The notes beneath the pieces are model-generated. The model was not told where the DNA came from. It did no database searches and saw nothing but the letters and a program-made list of their open reading frames with translations. The translations under genes and the position numbers were made by a program. From Erythrobacteraceae bacterium E2-1 Yellow Sea (lineage in GTDB: Bacteria > Pseudomonadota > Alphaproteobacteria > Sphingomonadales > Sphingomonadaceae), in assembly GCA_014983025.1 (NCBI GenBank), contig JADCLP010000001.1:496001-560000 (forward strand): a stretch of 64,000 nucleotides of DNA. Reading direction: 5' to 3'. Shown here piece by piece: positions 26,515-35,050 of the stretch. Position 1 is the stretch's first letter, and every line of letters starts with the position of its first letter.

Positions 26515-27807
26515 TTATTCCGTCAACAGCAAAACGGGTTTTTCGATCAGCTGTTTTACGGCCTGCACGAAGGCAGCAGCATCATAGCCATCGACCACGC
26601 GATGATCGCAACTGATGGAGATATTCATCAGCTTGCGCTTCTCGATCCGTTCGCCACCCATCCCGTCAGAAACGAACATAGGGCGTTCAACGATCCGATT
26701 GGGGCCGATGATCGCCACCTCAGGCCGGTTGATCACCGGGGTTGTCGCCACACCACCCAGCGGGCCAAGTGATGTAATGGTGAGTGTAGAACCGGAAAGT
26801 TCCTCCGATTTGGCCGTGCCATCACGCGCCGCATTGGCAAGACGCGTGATCTCCCCTGCCAATTGCCACAAATTCTTCGCCTGCGCATCACGGATAACAG
26901 GGACCATCAGGCCATTATCGGTCTGCGTGGCCATACCCAGATGAACTGAACCGTGGCGCGTGATGACATTTTCTTCATCGTCATAGCGCGCATTGATCAT
27001 GGGGAAATCGGGCACTGTCTTGCAGATCGCCGCGATCAGCAGAGGCAGCATGGTCAGCTTGGGCTTGTTCCCGCGTGCATCGTTCAACTGCGCACGCAGC
27101 CGCTCCAGCTCGTTTACATCGCATTCCTCGACATAGGAGAAATGTGGGATATGCCGCTTGGCTGCAGCCATATTCTGCGCGATGCGTTTGCGCAGGCCGA
27201 TGACCTTTATGGTTTCATCGCTGCGGGCGCGGCCCGAAGGGGCAAAGCCACCTGCCGAATTATAGCTGAGGAAAGCATCAAGATCGGCATGGCGAATACG
27301 GCCATCGGCCGCCGGCTTCACCTCTGCCAGATCGATGCCCAGATCGCGTGCGCGCTGGCGCACCGCGGGACTGGCCAGCACCTTGGCCCCATGCTGTGCT
27401 TGGGGCGCAGGGGTTGGCGCTGGCAGCGGTTCCGGCTCAGGATCGGCAGCCAGTGCATCATCGACATCGGACGCATCCGATGTTTCAACCTCGATCCGTG
27501 TTTCCACCACGTCAGCCTTGGGGGCTGGCGCAGGCCCAGTTTCAGGTTCTTCCGCCCCAACTGAGCCTTCCACCTCGATCACCACCAGCATGCCGCCGAC
27601 AGCAATTGTATCGCCTTCTGTGCCTGCAACTTCCAGCACTCTGCCAGAAACCGGGCTTTCGATATCAATCGTCGCCTTGTCGGTCATTACATCGACCAGA
27701 TGCTGGTCTTCTTCGACCACATCACCGACCTTGACCTGCCAACCGACGATTTCTGCCTCGGCCACGCCTTCGCCCACATCGGGCATGTTGAATGTGAATT
27801 TACTCAT
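26515..27807 (-). CDS. bkdB: Branched-chain 2-oxoacid dehydrogenase E2 (dihydrolipoyl acyltransferase)
   Basis: A 430-residue E2 core. The lipoyl domain (about residues 2-78) carries the lipoylated Lys44 in 'MTDKATIDIES'. A Glu/Ala/Pro-rich linker, an E1/E3-binding domain ('VLASPAVRQRARDLGIDLAEV', about 145-180) and the acyltransferase domain follow, with 'SCDHRVVDGYDAAAF' at the active site. It lies at the end of the E1alpha-E1beta-E2 operon. Gene order, and E1 encoded as separate alpha and beta subunits, favour branched-chain 2-oxoacids (Val/Leu/Ile catabolism) over pyruvate. I use the ATG at 27807, which overlaps nothing, not the GTG at 27816. Confidence 0.92.
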   Translation of the reverse strand: MSKFTFNMPDVGEGVAEAEIVGWQVKVGDVVEEDQHLVDVMTDKATIDIESPVSGRVLEVAGTEGDTIAVGGMLVVIEVEGSVGAEEPETGPAPAPKADVVETRIEVETSDASDVDDALAADPEPEPLPAPTPAPQAQHGAKVLASPAVRQRARDLGIDLAEVKPAADGRIRHADLDAFLSYNSAGGFAPSGRARSDETIKVIGLRKRIAQNMAAAKRHIPHFSYVEECDVNELERLRAQLNDARGNKPKLTMLPLLIAAICKTVPDFPMINARYDDEENVITRHGSVHLGMATQTDNGLMVPVIRDAQAKNLWQLAGEITRLANAARDGTAKSEELSGSTLTITSLGPLGGVATTPVINRPEVAIIGPNRIVERPMFVSDGMGGERIEKRKLMNISISCDHRVVDGYDAAAFVQAVKQLIEKPVLLLTE

Positions 27808-27812
27808 GGCCT

Positions 27813-28871
27813 TCACTCGCTCAAAATCTTGTCGATGGCCTCACCAATGCGGATGGGGCCGGGGAAATATGCCCATTCCAGGCTGTGGGGATAGGGTGTG
27901 TCAAAGCCCGTCACACGCTCGACAGGAGCTTCAAGATGGTAGAAACAGCGTTCGGTGACGAGGGCGGATAATTCCGCGCCAAAACCGCTGGTGCGCGTTG
28001 CTTCATGCACGATCAGGCAACGCCCGGTTTTTTCAACCGAAGCCTCAATCGCCTCTATATCCAGTGGCACCAGCGTGCGCAGGTCCAGGATTTCAGCATC
28101 CACGCCCTTTTCGCGGCAAACCGCCTCTGCCACATGCACCATCGTGCCATAGGCGAGTACGGTGAGCGCATCACCCTCTGTCACCTTCCGCGCCTTGCCT
28201 AGCGGGATGTTGTAATAGCCTTCCGGCACCAGCGACGCGTCATGCTTCTTCCAAGGTTCCACGGGCCGGTCATAATAGCCGGTAAAGGGGCCATTATATA
28301 TCCGTTTGGGTTCAAAAAAGATCACCGGGTCATTGTCTTCAATCGCGCTGATCAACAGCCCCTTGGCATCATAGGGGGTGGACGGGATCACCGTTTTCAA
28401 CCCTGCGACATGGGTGAATAGCGCCTCCGGGCTTTGGCTATGGGTTTGCCCACCGAAAATGCCCCCACCGAACGGGGATCGTACCGTCAATGGCGCAATA
28501 AACTCTGCTGCCGAACGGTAACGCAGGCGCGCCGCTTCACTGATCAGCTGATCCAGGCCGGGATAGATATAATCGGCAAACTGGATTTCGGGCACGGGCC
28601 GCAGGCCATAGGCACCCATGCCCACCGCCACGCCAATAATACCGCATTCCGAAATCGGCGTGTCAAACACGCGCGTCTTGCCATGCTTCTCCTGCAAGCC
28701 CGCAGTGGCTCGGAAGACACCGCCAAAATAGCCAACATCTTCGCCCATCACCATCACATCCGGGTCGCGTGTCAGCATGATGTCGAGCGCGTCATTAATC
28801 GCCTCGATCATGTTGATGCGGCGTTCGGTAATGGTGGCCTCACCCGTCTGTTCCATCATCGTGTCGTTCAT
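27813..28871 (-). CDS. bkdA2: Branched-chain 2-oxoacid dehydrogenase E1 beta subunit
   Basis: A 352-residue transketolase-like beta subunit. 'MIEAINDALDIMLTRDPDVMVMGEDVGYFGGVFRAT' contains the conserved Glu of the TPP site, and 'RSPFGGGIFGGQTHSQSPEALFTHVAGLKTVIPSTPYDAKGLL' is typical. Its ATG at 28871 overlaps the E1 alpha stop (ATGA), and five bases separate its stop from the E2 start. Confidence 0.94.
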   Translation of the reverse strand: MNDTMMEQTGEATITERRINMIEAINDALDIMLTRDPDVMVMGEDVGYFGGVFRATAGLQEKHGKTRVFDTPISECGIIGVAVGMGAYGLRPVPEIQFADYIYPGLDQLISEAARLRYRSAAEFIAPLTVRSPFGGGIFGGQTHSQSPEALFTHVAGLKTVIPSTPYDAKGLLISAIEDNDPVIFFEPKRIYNGPFTGYYDRPVEPWKKHDASLVPEGYYNIPLGKARKVTEGDALTVLAYGTMVHVAEAVCREKGVDAEILDLRTLVPLDIEAIEASVEKTGRCLIVHEATRTSGFGAELSALVTERCFYHLEAPVERVTGFDTPYPHSLEWAYFPGPIRIGEAIDKILSE

Positions 28872-30172
28872 GCCCAGGGCTCCACTCCCGGCCATTTGAC
28901 CTCTCGCTCGTGCCGAGCCTGCGCCGCCTGTTCTTCCAGATGCCAGGGCAGTTGTTCGTACACATCCTGGAACATAGTGCGGAAAGGGTGATGCAGGCCA
29001 TGGCCCAAAATGCCGTTCTTTTCAGCTTCCTTGGCCGCCAGTTTCACCTGTTCGGCACAATCGCGATCCATCGCTTCCTGCCGTTCCTCATCCCATTCGC
29101 CGATCGCGATCAAGTGCTTCTTCAATCGCATGATCGGGTCACCCAGCGGCCATTCCTCGCGCTCTTGTGCGCTGCGATAGCTGCTGGGATCGTCAGAGGT
29201 GGAATGCCCCTCTGCACGATAGGTGAAATATTCAATCACCGTGGGGCCATTGTTGGACCGGGCGCGATTGGCCGCCCATTGCTGCGCGGCATAAACTGCC
29301 AGCGCGTCATTCCCATCCACCCGCAGGCCCGCCATGCCATAACCCAATGCGCGCGCGGCAAATGTGGTACGTTCTGCGCCAGCAAACCCACTGAAGCTGC
29401 TTATCGCCCACTGGTTGTTGATAACACTGAGGATAACCGGTGCATTATAAACTGTGGCGAAGGTGCAGGCGGAATGAAAATCACCCTCTGCGGTGGAGCC
29501 TTCACCCACCCATGTGGCGGCGATGCGAGTATCGCCCTTCATCGCGCTGGCCATGGCCCAACCCACTGCCTGCGGCAGCTGGGTGGCCAGATTACCGGAA
29601 ATCGAGAAGAAATTGTGTTCGCGGCTCGAATACATGATCGGCAGCTGGCGGCCTTTCAGCTTGTCCGCCTTGTTCGAATAAATCTGGTTGATCATGTCGA
29701 TCATGGGGTAACCGCGTGTGATCAGAATGCCCTGCTGGCGATAGCTGGGAAAAACCATGTCATCGCTGGAAAGCGCCATGGCGGCAGCAACGCTGGTCGC
29801 CTCTTCACCCGTGCTCTTCATATAGAAACTGGTTTTACCCTGTCGCTGGCCACGAAACATGCGTTCATCAAAGGCGCGCACCAGCGCCATATTGCGCAGC
29901 ATGGTTCGTAATGTGTCCGCGTCCAGATTGGGGTACCAGGCCCCGTGCGCCTGATCATCATCGCCCAGCACACGAACCAGATCGAACGCCATGGCCTGCA
30001 TATCGGCGGGCGCGCAGGCCTCGTCCGGGCGCGGCTGATCGCCTGCTGCGGGAATGTCCAGATGGCTGAAATCAGCTGTATCGCCGGGGCGATAACGCGG
30101 TTCTGGCACATGCAATTTCAATGCTGGGCGGTTGCGGCCACCAACCTGTGCATCCTTGGCCCTGTCAGCCAT
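28868..30172 (-). CDS. bkdA1: Branched-chain 2-oxoacid dehydrogenase E1 alpha subunit
   Basis: A 434-residue TPP-dependent E1 alpha. The TPP/Mg2+ region reads 'GEGSTAEGDFHSACTFATVYNAPVILSVINNQWAIS', and 'YRAEGHSTSDDPSSYR' is the phosphorylation-loop region. The long N-terminal extension (about 90 residues before the catalytic domain) is common for bacterial BCKDH E1 alpha. The ATG at 30172 follows a GGGAGAGG ribosome site. First gene of the operon. Confidence 0.94.
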   Translation of the reverse strand: MADRAKDAQVGGRNRPALKLHVPEPRYRPGDTADFSHLDIPAAGDQPRPDEACAPADMQAMAFDLVRVLGDDDQAHGAWYPNLDADTLRTMLRNMALVRAFDERMFRGQRQGKTSFYMKSTGEEATSVAAAMALSSDDMVFPSYRQQGILITRGYPMIDMINQIYSNKADKLKGRQLPIMYSSREHNFFSISGNLATQLPQAVGWAMASAMKGDTRIAATWVGEGSTAEGDFHSACTFATVYNAPVILSVINNQWAISSFSGFAGAERTTFAARALGYGMAGLRVDGNDALAVYAAQQWAANRARSNNGPTVIEYFTYRAEGHSTSDDPSSYRSAQEREEWPLGDPIMRLKKHLIAIGEWDEERQEAMDRDCAEQVKLAAKEAEKNGILGHGLHHPFRTMFQDVYEQLPWHLEEQAAQARHEREVKWPGVEPWA

Positions 30173-30225
30173 GATCCTCTCTCCCTCGCGAAAGAGTGCG
30201 TAATGCAATCTTTTAAGAGAGGCTA

Positions 30226-30254
30226 ATAATATTACAAAAACGCGAAATAGTCAA
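30226..30254 (-). promoter_or_regulatory. Sigma70-type promoter of the bkd operon
   Basis: On the minus strand TTGACT (30254-30249) and TATTAT (30231-30226) are separated by exactly 17 bases and lie about 54 bases before the bkdA1 start codon. One of the few near-consensus promoters readable in the window. Confidence 0.7.
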
Positions 30255-30264
30255 GCAGTCACAA

Positions 30265-31233
30265 CTACACCGCTACAGGGGCCTTTATGTGGGCCTGCGG
30301 CGCGTAATCATGTACCACAAAGTCATTGATTTCATATTCAAAAATGCTGATTGGGTGGCGTGTGATTTCCAGCCTGGGATGGCCCTGTGGCTCGCGCGCC
30401 AGCTGCTCTGTAATCAAATGCTCATGATTGAGGTAGAGATGCACATCCCCGCCCATCCACACCAGTTCACCTGGCTGCAGATCGCATTGCTGCGCCATCA
30501 TGCGTTGCAGCAGAGCGGCTGACCACAGGTTGAAGGGCAGGCCCAGCGCCACGTCGCAACTGCGCTGGTAAAGCATACAATTCAGCCGTGCGCCCTCCCC
30601 CTCGCCAGACACATGAAACTGATAGGTCTTGTGGCAGGGTGGCAGCGCCATCTGGTCCAGCTGCGCCACATTCCACCCTTCGATGATATGGCGACGACTG
30701 CCGGGATTGTTGCGCAGGCTGTCCACCACTTGCGCCACCTGATTGATGCCGGGACCCGGTTCATACAATCCATCAGGGCGATAACGGAAAGTCGGCCAAT
30801 CGACCCATTGCTTGCCATAGACCGGGCCCAGATTGCCCCATTGCGCGGCGAATTCTGCATCATCGGCGATCCGCTGAACAAAATCCTCCAGCGAAATATC
30901 ATGCCCTGTCGCCTTCACATAATGGGCATGCGGCCATTCGTTCCAGATTTTCACACCCTGCAACACCAGCGGGCGAATATTGGTCTCGCCAGTCAGGAAC
31001 CACAGCATTTCACGAGTGGCGGTTTTCCAATACACCCGCTTGGTGGTCAGCAGCGGCATGGCACCATCGGCCAGGTCAAAACGCAACATGGCACCTGCTA
31101 TCGAACGCGTGCCAATCCCGGTGCGGTCAATTCGTTCACCGCCCTGCTCCCATATCTGGCGCATCAGATCCAGATATTGCCATTCGGGGTGGCGGGTTTG
31201 CGTGTTCAATGCGGGAATCGCGTGGCTGGCCAT
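30265..31233 (-). CDS. thyA: Thymidylate synthase (ThyA type)
   Basis: A 322-residue enzyme that makes dTMP from dUMP with methylene-THF. The catalytic Cys is in 'LPPCHKTYQF' (about residue 201). 'DRTGIGTRSIAG', 'RRHIIEGWNV', 'QRSCDVALGLPFN' and 'GDVHLYLNH' are conserved. It is longer than the 264-residue E. coli enzyme because of an insertion between about residues 85 and 155, known in many ThyA proteins. It lies just upstream of the bkd promoter in the opposite sense of function, same strand. Confidence 0.95.
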   Translation of the reverse strand: MASHAIPALNTQTRHPEWQYLDLMRQIWEQGGERIDRTGIGTRSIAGAMLRFDLADGAMPLLTTKRVYWKTATREMLWFLTGETNIRPLVLQGVKIWNEWPHAHYVKATGHDISLEDFVQRIADDAEFAAQWGNLGPVYGKQWVDWPTFRYRPDGLYEPGPGINQVAQVVDSLRNNPGSRRHIIEGWNVAQLDQMALPPCHKTYQFHVSGEGEGARLNCMLYQRSCDVALGLPFNLWSAALLQRMMAQQCDLQPGELVWMGGDVHLYLNHEHLITEQLAREPQGHPRLEITRHPISIFEYEINDFVVHDYAPQAHIKAPVAV

Positions 31234-31339
31234 AGGGGGGACATTAAACCTGCAATTGCCTGCTTGCCACCCCGCGCGGCGCTGCTTATAGGGCGCGCCT
31301 TGCCTCGATCCACAGCTCTTTTGCGTGGACCGACACGGT

Positions 31340-31416
31340 CGGGGAGTAGCTCAGCCTGGTAGAGCACTGTCTTCGGGAGGCAGGGGCCGGAGGTTCGAAT
31401 CCTCTCTCCCCGACCA
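31340..31416 (+). tRNA. tRNA-Pro (CGG)
   Basis: A 77-base cloverleaf: acceptor CGGGGAG/CTCCCCG, D arm GCTC/GAGC, anticodon stem CTGTC/GGCAG with loop TTCGGGA (anticodon CGG), T loop TTCGAAT, discriminator A and an encoded CCA. It marks the left border of the accessory patch. I saw no second copy of its 3' end before recG. Confidence 0.97.
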
Positions 31417-31460
31417 GTTTTCGTGACATGGAAGTGTCTGGGGGACACCTTCAGTCGATG

Positions 31461-31514
31461 TGCCGCAGCGCTCGCCCTACAGTGCCGTTCGACACCGGGA
31501 TAGCCGCTATCTCC
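31461..31514 (+). repeat. 54-bp direct repeat, left copy
   Basis: Starts TGCCGCAGCGCTCGCC and ends CCGCTATCTCC. The copy at 32970-33023 differs at a single base (A against T at 31502). Both lie in the same orientation outside the inverted repeats. It begins 44 bases after tRNA-Pro. Confidence 0.9.
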
Positions 31515-31645
31515 GGTCCGAGCCACAGCGGATTGCGGAGCAATCGCCATTACCGCGCTGGGTCACATGATGTCGTGTTCCGGGAAGGACAAATCGAGCA
31601 AGGCGAGCCATTGATTACGTTTAGTGGCGGCACTGATTGAAGCAA

Positions 31646-31669
31646 ATTAAGTGCACTGTCACCGTAATC
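31646..31669 (+). repeat. 24-bp inverted repeat, left copy
   Basis: AATTAAGTGCACTGTCACCG followed by TAAT. Its reverse complement occurs at 32928-32951 with one mismatch. Between here and about 31709 the core CTGTCACCGYAAT appears three times in tandem-like array (about 31656, 31675 and 31696). Sequences of this kind border mobile or REP-like elements in other proteobacteria, from memory. Confidence 0.8.
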
Positions 31670-31716
31670 CCCACTGTCACCGCAATTCGTAATTCTGTCA
31701 CCGTAATCACTGAATA

Positions 31717-32607
31717 TCAGTCACGGACTATGCGGTAACCCGTAAAATAGCCCCCGCCATTTGCAGGCGAGAAGAAACGGGCAGTCATTAAAGATTGAGT
31801 GATCGGAGGATTGGGGCGCATCGGAAAAGGTATACGAGCACGACCAACGCCCCTCACTGTCACTCGACTACAAACATTGGCTGGCTGATACTTCAAACAG
31901 GCAGGAAGAGGGGCGGCCGGCTCTGCAGTCACCTCAGCAGCATTGCCAATTACATCATACAATCCCCACGGATTGGGTTTAAACAACCCGACAGGGTACA
32001 CTCGCCCCCATTTTACATCACTCCTAGGGTCATCGACATACGAACTCGCTGGATAGCCCAGCTTTAGACGCAACCCTTCAATGTCAAAATATCCAAAAAC
32101 AATAGCATTGTTATAGCCAAGACCGTCGCCCCAATAATATTCAGAGGTCGTTCCAGCTCTTGCAATATGCTCCCACTCTAATGCCGATGGTATCCGGTAT
32201 AGCTTTCCTGTCTTTTCATTTAGCCATTTTAAATAACATGTGAAAACGGTAGGAGCTACAACAGTTAATGGGTAACTATCGCTAATTCCAGCATCGTCAA
32301 AATCAAGGCGTTTCCCATCATCAGTTGGAGCTGGACAAAAACCATCTCTGACAGAGTGCAGATAGTTGGCCCACGTGACCTCAAACCGCCCGGCATAAAA
32401 CACCCTCCCGGGATCGCGTGACGTATGCCCAATCTGAGGCACTACAACCAATTCTGGACATTCAGCACAGTCACGAAAAGAATCCCCAACAACAGCATTC
32501 GAATTCACATTCGAGCCTTCTTGAGCCGAACACACACTGATCGGGACGAACATAGTCAAAAATACAAGCCGCAAAATATTTTCAACCACACCTTTAATAC
32601 TATTCAC
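31717..32607 (-). CDS. Secreted formylglycine-generating-enzyme-like (SUMF1/FGE-sulfatase domain) protein
   Basis: A 296-residue protein with a signal peptide ending near 'SVCSAQ' (about residue 28). The rest follows the FGE-sulfatase/SUMF1 fold: 'FEVTWANYLHSV', 'YLKWLNEKTGKLYRIPSALEWEHIARAGTTSEYYWGD', 'VGLFKPNPWGLYDVIGNAAEVT' and a final 'GYFTGYRIVRD'. The domain is used by formylglycine-generating and sulfoxide-synthase enzymes and by many proteins with no known activity. I cannot identify a copper-binding Cys pair, so enzymatic activity is uncertain. It is AT-richer than its surroundings and is enclosed by inverted and direct repeats, which suggests acquisition. Confidence 0.8.
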   Translation of the reverse strand: MNSIKGVVENILRLVFLTMFVPISVCSAQEGSNVNSNAVVGDSFRDCAECPELVVVPQIGHTSRDPGRVFYAGRFEVTWANYLHSVRDGFCPAPTDDGKRLDFDDAGISDSYPLTVVAPTVFTCYLKWLNEKTGKLYRIPSALEWEHIARAGTTSEYYWGDGLGYNNAIVFGYFDIEGLRLKLGYPASSYVDDPRSDVKWGRVYPVGLFKPNPWGLYDVIGNAAEVTAEPAAPLPACLKYQPANVCSRVTVRGVGRARIPFPMRPNPPITQSLMTARFFSPANGGGYFTGYRIVRD

Positions 32608-32927
32608 ATCTGACTCCCAACCTCAACTTTTCCTCACCCAGCCCAGGCTACTCTGATTCGTCCAGCAAATGGACCAGCGGTATGTCTACCGAAGTATCTG
32701 TATCCGAAACAGACACACTCGAACCCGTCGCACGAGTACGGCTCCACCAATTCAGACTGATTTCACGCCTCGTTACTGTGGGGTTACTCATCTCCTGCCT
32801 CCAGATTCATTGGACGATCAAGAAATTCCAATTTTTTGCTACAGAAGTGTCGGCTCATGACCGATTTTCCTGCCTCGCCTACAAGCCAGTCGGAATACGT
32901 ATCAGCGAGAAGCATTCTAAGCTGAAA
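32608..32927. other. Non-coding AT-rich stretch upstream of the FGE-like gene
   Basis: About 320 bases without a convincing frame. A plus-strand open frame crosses it and the right repeats, but its composition changes along the way, so it is not one protein. It probably holds the promoter of the FGE-like gene on the minus strand. Confidence 0.5.
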
Positions 32928-32951
32928 ATTACGGTGACAGTGCATTTAATT
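32928..32951 (-). repeat. 24-bp inverted repeat, right copy
   Basis: Reads on the plus strand ATTACGGTGACAGTGCATTT then AATT, the reverse complement of 31646-31669 with one mismatch. Together the two bound a 1.3-kb segment holding only the FGE-like gene. Confidence 0.8.
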
Positions 32952-32969
32952 CTCCCGCCACAGCCGAAT

Positions 32970-33023
32970 TGCCGCAGCGCTCGCCCTACAGTGCCGTTCG
33001 ACACCGGGATTGCCGCTATCTCC
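32970..33023 (+). repeat. 54-bp direct repeat, right copy
   Basis: One mismatch to 31461-31514. It lies 18 bases outside the right inverted repeat. Confidence 0.9.
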
Positions 33024-33166
33024 TGGGCCTGTTGCTCGACATTGTACCGGGGCGCGAGGGGGGGGGCGGCTGCCCCATATTATGGCGGGCCTGAAGGTTT
33101 TGAGCTGACCTGGGCGGATGTGGATGCGGCTGCGCAGGCATTGGTTGAGCAATTGCTCGGCAGCTA
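33024..33166 (+). pseudogene. 3' fragment of an unidentified core-type gene
   Basis: The last 30 or so codons before a TAA at 33164 read 'YYGGPEGFELTWADVDAAAQALVEQLLGS', with the codon use of the surrounding core genes. A tract of nine G (33058-33066) precedes it, and the frame before the tract reads 'YLLGLLLDIVPG' in another phase, so there may be a frameshift there. The right direct repeat cuts into its 5' side. I cannot name the parent gene. Confidence 0.45.
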
Positions 33167-33216
33167 ACCCCCAGGGCGGAGTTAGATCACTTTGGGATCG
33201 CTGGTCAGCCGTGGCG

Positions 33217-33468
33217 TCAGGGACGATAGGAATTGCATCGCCACAGGTGGTAATTCTTGATGCGCGGGCAATTGCGCACACGCGTGATCCAGAGATCGAA
33301 AATGCGAGGTTCATTAAGCGAAGCGAGCATGCCCACGCCATGTACCGCCAATGCGATCAGCAGCACCCACCAGGCGCGAAAGATCAGAAACAGCTCAACC
33401 GCCAGAACCGCATTGATCGCTTGGAGCGGACCGCAACCTTGCGGGTCAAAGTAGCACAGTCGAGGCAT
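33217..33468 (-). pseudogene. VirB3-like type IV secretion fragment
   Basis: An 83-codon frame. 'INAVLAVELFLIFRAWWVLLIALAVHGVGML' forms the paired hydrophobic segment and 'EPRIFDLWITRVRNCPRIKNYHLWRCNSYRP' the conserved C-terminal pattern of VirB3 proteins. The expected 'DPLF..LTRP' N-terminus is missing in this frame, but 'CATLTRK' occurs in the next frame just upstream (about 33445), suggesting a frameshift. No other virB gene is present, so this is a remnant of a conjugative or secretion cluster. Confidence 0.5.
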
Positions 33469-33689
33469 AGAAGATTTTCTAGCAATTGCAACGGCTTGGA
33501 GCAGGACTGAGCCGGTCTGTGCCGGAGATTCAGCACTGACCCGCTACTGGCACAGAAGATGCCCACCGCCAAAATCAGCCGTAACTCGCTGATCTCACAC
33601 TACTTCACCAACAGCAGGCGCTGTGTACGGTGTGCGCCCTAAGGCTTCCCAAATTGTAGGGCCTGATCCGGTGACTAAGCCGGTTCGGT
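33469..33689. other. Gene debris spacer
   Basis: About 220 bases without a supported gene between the VirB3-like remnant and the candidate immunity gene. Confidence 0.4.
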
Positions 33690-34112
33690 TCACCAATCAA
33701 ATTCCACGACATCAATCGCTTTATGCGATTGCTGGCTGCAAATGTTGGCTTGGATGATACGCGCGGTAGCCGCCACTATGATATTGTCCCAACTTTCGTC
33801 TTCCTGCCCATCAAACATCCTTACGCGTGCGATTTGTTTCGCCGTTAAAGCTGTTTTGAAGCATCGTTCATACTTATTCCCTTCCCCGGCAAAAACGATG
33901 AGTTGCTCGCCTGGCCAAACCTGAATGCTGGCATTTTGCAGACGCACTCGGTCGCCAGCGTTTGCTGCTTCGAGCCATCTGAGAAATTGAGAACGAGAAT
34001 GAACTGTTTCTATGCTTGCCTCGTCGGAGGAATAGCTAGCTACGCTAGTGCATGCGACTTGCGCACAGAGGACGAGCAGCAGGAGACTACTCGCCTTGAT
34101 CTTTCGTGTCAT
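33690..34112 (-). CDS. Small exported/lipoprotein-like protein coupled to the Rhs tip; candidate immunity protein
   Basis: A 140-residue protein with a hydrophobic N-terminus (about residues 8-22) ending in 'QVAC', a weak lipobox. The mature part has '[37 protein letters not shown]' and a Cys pair. I recognise no family. The ATG at 34112 overlaps the stop of the Rhs gene (ATGA), the tight coupling expected of a toxin tip and its immunity gene. An immunity role is inferred only from this position and the size; periplasmic location would fit a toxin acting in the envelope. Confidence 0.6.
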   Translation of the reverse strand: MTRKIKASSLLLLVLCAQVACTSVASYSSDEASIETVHSRSQFLRWLEAANAGDRVRLQNASIQVWPGEQLIVFAGEGNKYERCFKTALTAKQIARVRMFDGQEDESWDNIIVAATARIIQANICSQQSHKAIDVVEFDW

Positions 34113-35050
34113 TGGCATTGGCTCTGCTCCCCAGTCGTTCCATCCTGCGAGGGGTTAGCATTCATTGCATCGATGAGACCTTGAATATTTCCTCGGCTAG
34201 TCCCCCAGCGACCCGAAAGAAGACGGGCTCGAAACGAACCTCCAACACTTTCAATAACACCGCGGCCTGTAGTCGTGATGAAATAACCCCCTCCCCCGGT
34301 GACAGCAGCCATATTCCCATCATGTGACCCTGGCTCGGGCCTAAACCCAGCTGGATGGGTATGTCCTCCGGCCCTAGCGCCTTCAAATTGGCTTGGAGCT
34401 AATGAATTTTGCACTTCGCCATTGCTGCAGTTCTGGGTCTTCGTAAATGGTACATGCTCAAGACCATCGTCAGTTACCCGGAATCCAACCTCATCTTCGG
34501 TTCGGTCTCGCAGATGTGAGGAGATCGAACGCCTGTAGCCACTGATTCTGCGGGCGGTTACTACGATCGTATCGGTTTCCTGCTTATCCTCATTTCCCTC
34601 TTGGGTATCTGGTTCAGCTTCCGGATCACCAATACAATCTTTTGTTCCCTCGGGCACAACTTCGCAGTTCTGAAGTCCGAATGGATCAATTCGATTGACC
34701 GGATCATTTGCGACATAGGCGTAGAGGTTGAACTGATCCTCATAGCCGATGGGATCGGTCTGCATGAAGCGGCCAAGCGTGGGCGAGTAGATGCGGGCCT
34801 TGTAATAATACATGCCCAGTTCGGGGATCCATGCCTGCCCGGTGTAACGGAAGCGGCCCTTGGTGCTGATGTCATTGCCCGTTGCGGTATCGGGAATGCC
34901 ATATTCATCATAGCTGTTGGTGGCGATGGAGGTGCCCTGATAATCGGTCACCGCCACGATCGACCCGCGCGGATCGGCACGCACATAACGCCGTGTAGCG
35001 TTGCTGATGGCAGAACCTTCATACCAGATTAGCGGATCGTGCATTTTCAT
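34109..35050 (-). CDS. Orphan Rhs C-terminal tip: partial Rhs core plus variable JAMM/DUF4329-like domain
   Basis: A 313-residue product. Residues about 1-125 are the last part of an Rhs core ('[16 protein letters not shown]', '[49 protein letters not shown]', ending '[10 protein letters not shown]'), the usual border before a variable toxin domain. A charged linker and '[14 protein letters not shown]' follow. The C-terminal domain contains '[19 protein letters not shown]', an HxHP...SxD pattern like JAMM/DUF4329 metalloprotease-like tips, though the spacing is one residue off the JAMM consensus. The N-terminal ~1000 or more residues of a normal Rhs protein and its secretion signal are missing. 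The ATG at 35050 overlaps the recG stop (ATGA), so it may be translated from recG mRNA. Confidence 0.75.
   Translation of the reverse strand: MKMHDPLIWYEGSAISNATRRYVRADPRGSIVAVTDYQGTSIATNSYDEYGIPDTATGNDISTKGRFRYTGQAWIPELGMYYYKARIYSPTLGRFMQTDPIGYEDQFNLYAYVANDPVNRIDPFGLQNCEVVPEGTKDCIGDPEAEPDTQEGNEDKQETDTIVVTARRISGYRRSISSHLRDRTEDEVGFRVTDDGLEHVPFTKTQNCSNGEVQNSLAPSQFEGARAGGHTHPAGFRPEPGSHDGNMAAVTGGGGYFITTTGRGVIESVGGSFRARLLSGRWGTSRGNIQGLIDAMNANPSQDGTTGEQSQCQ

Noticed and set aside
28910..29911. A 333-codon plus-strand frame opposite bkdA1
   Set aside because: Antisense shadow; the E1 alpha protein on the other strand is complete.
31656..31709. Three CTGTCACCGYAAT copies as a CRISPR array
   Set aside because: Spacing is irregular and too short (about 20 bases), with no spacers of constant size and no cas genes.
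32682..33167. A 161-codon plus-strand frame across the right repeats
   Set aside because: It joins AT-rich spacer, repeat sequence and a core-type 3' fragment, so it is an accidental fusion rather than one protein. Only its end is kept as a remnant.
31340..35050. An integrative island using tRNA-Pro as attachment site
   Set aside because: No integrase and no second copy of the tRNA 3' end seen before recG; the patch looks like piecemeal debris.
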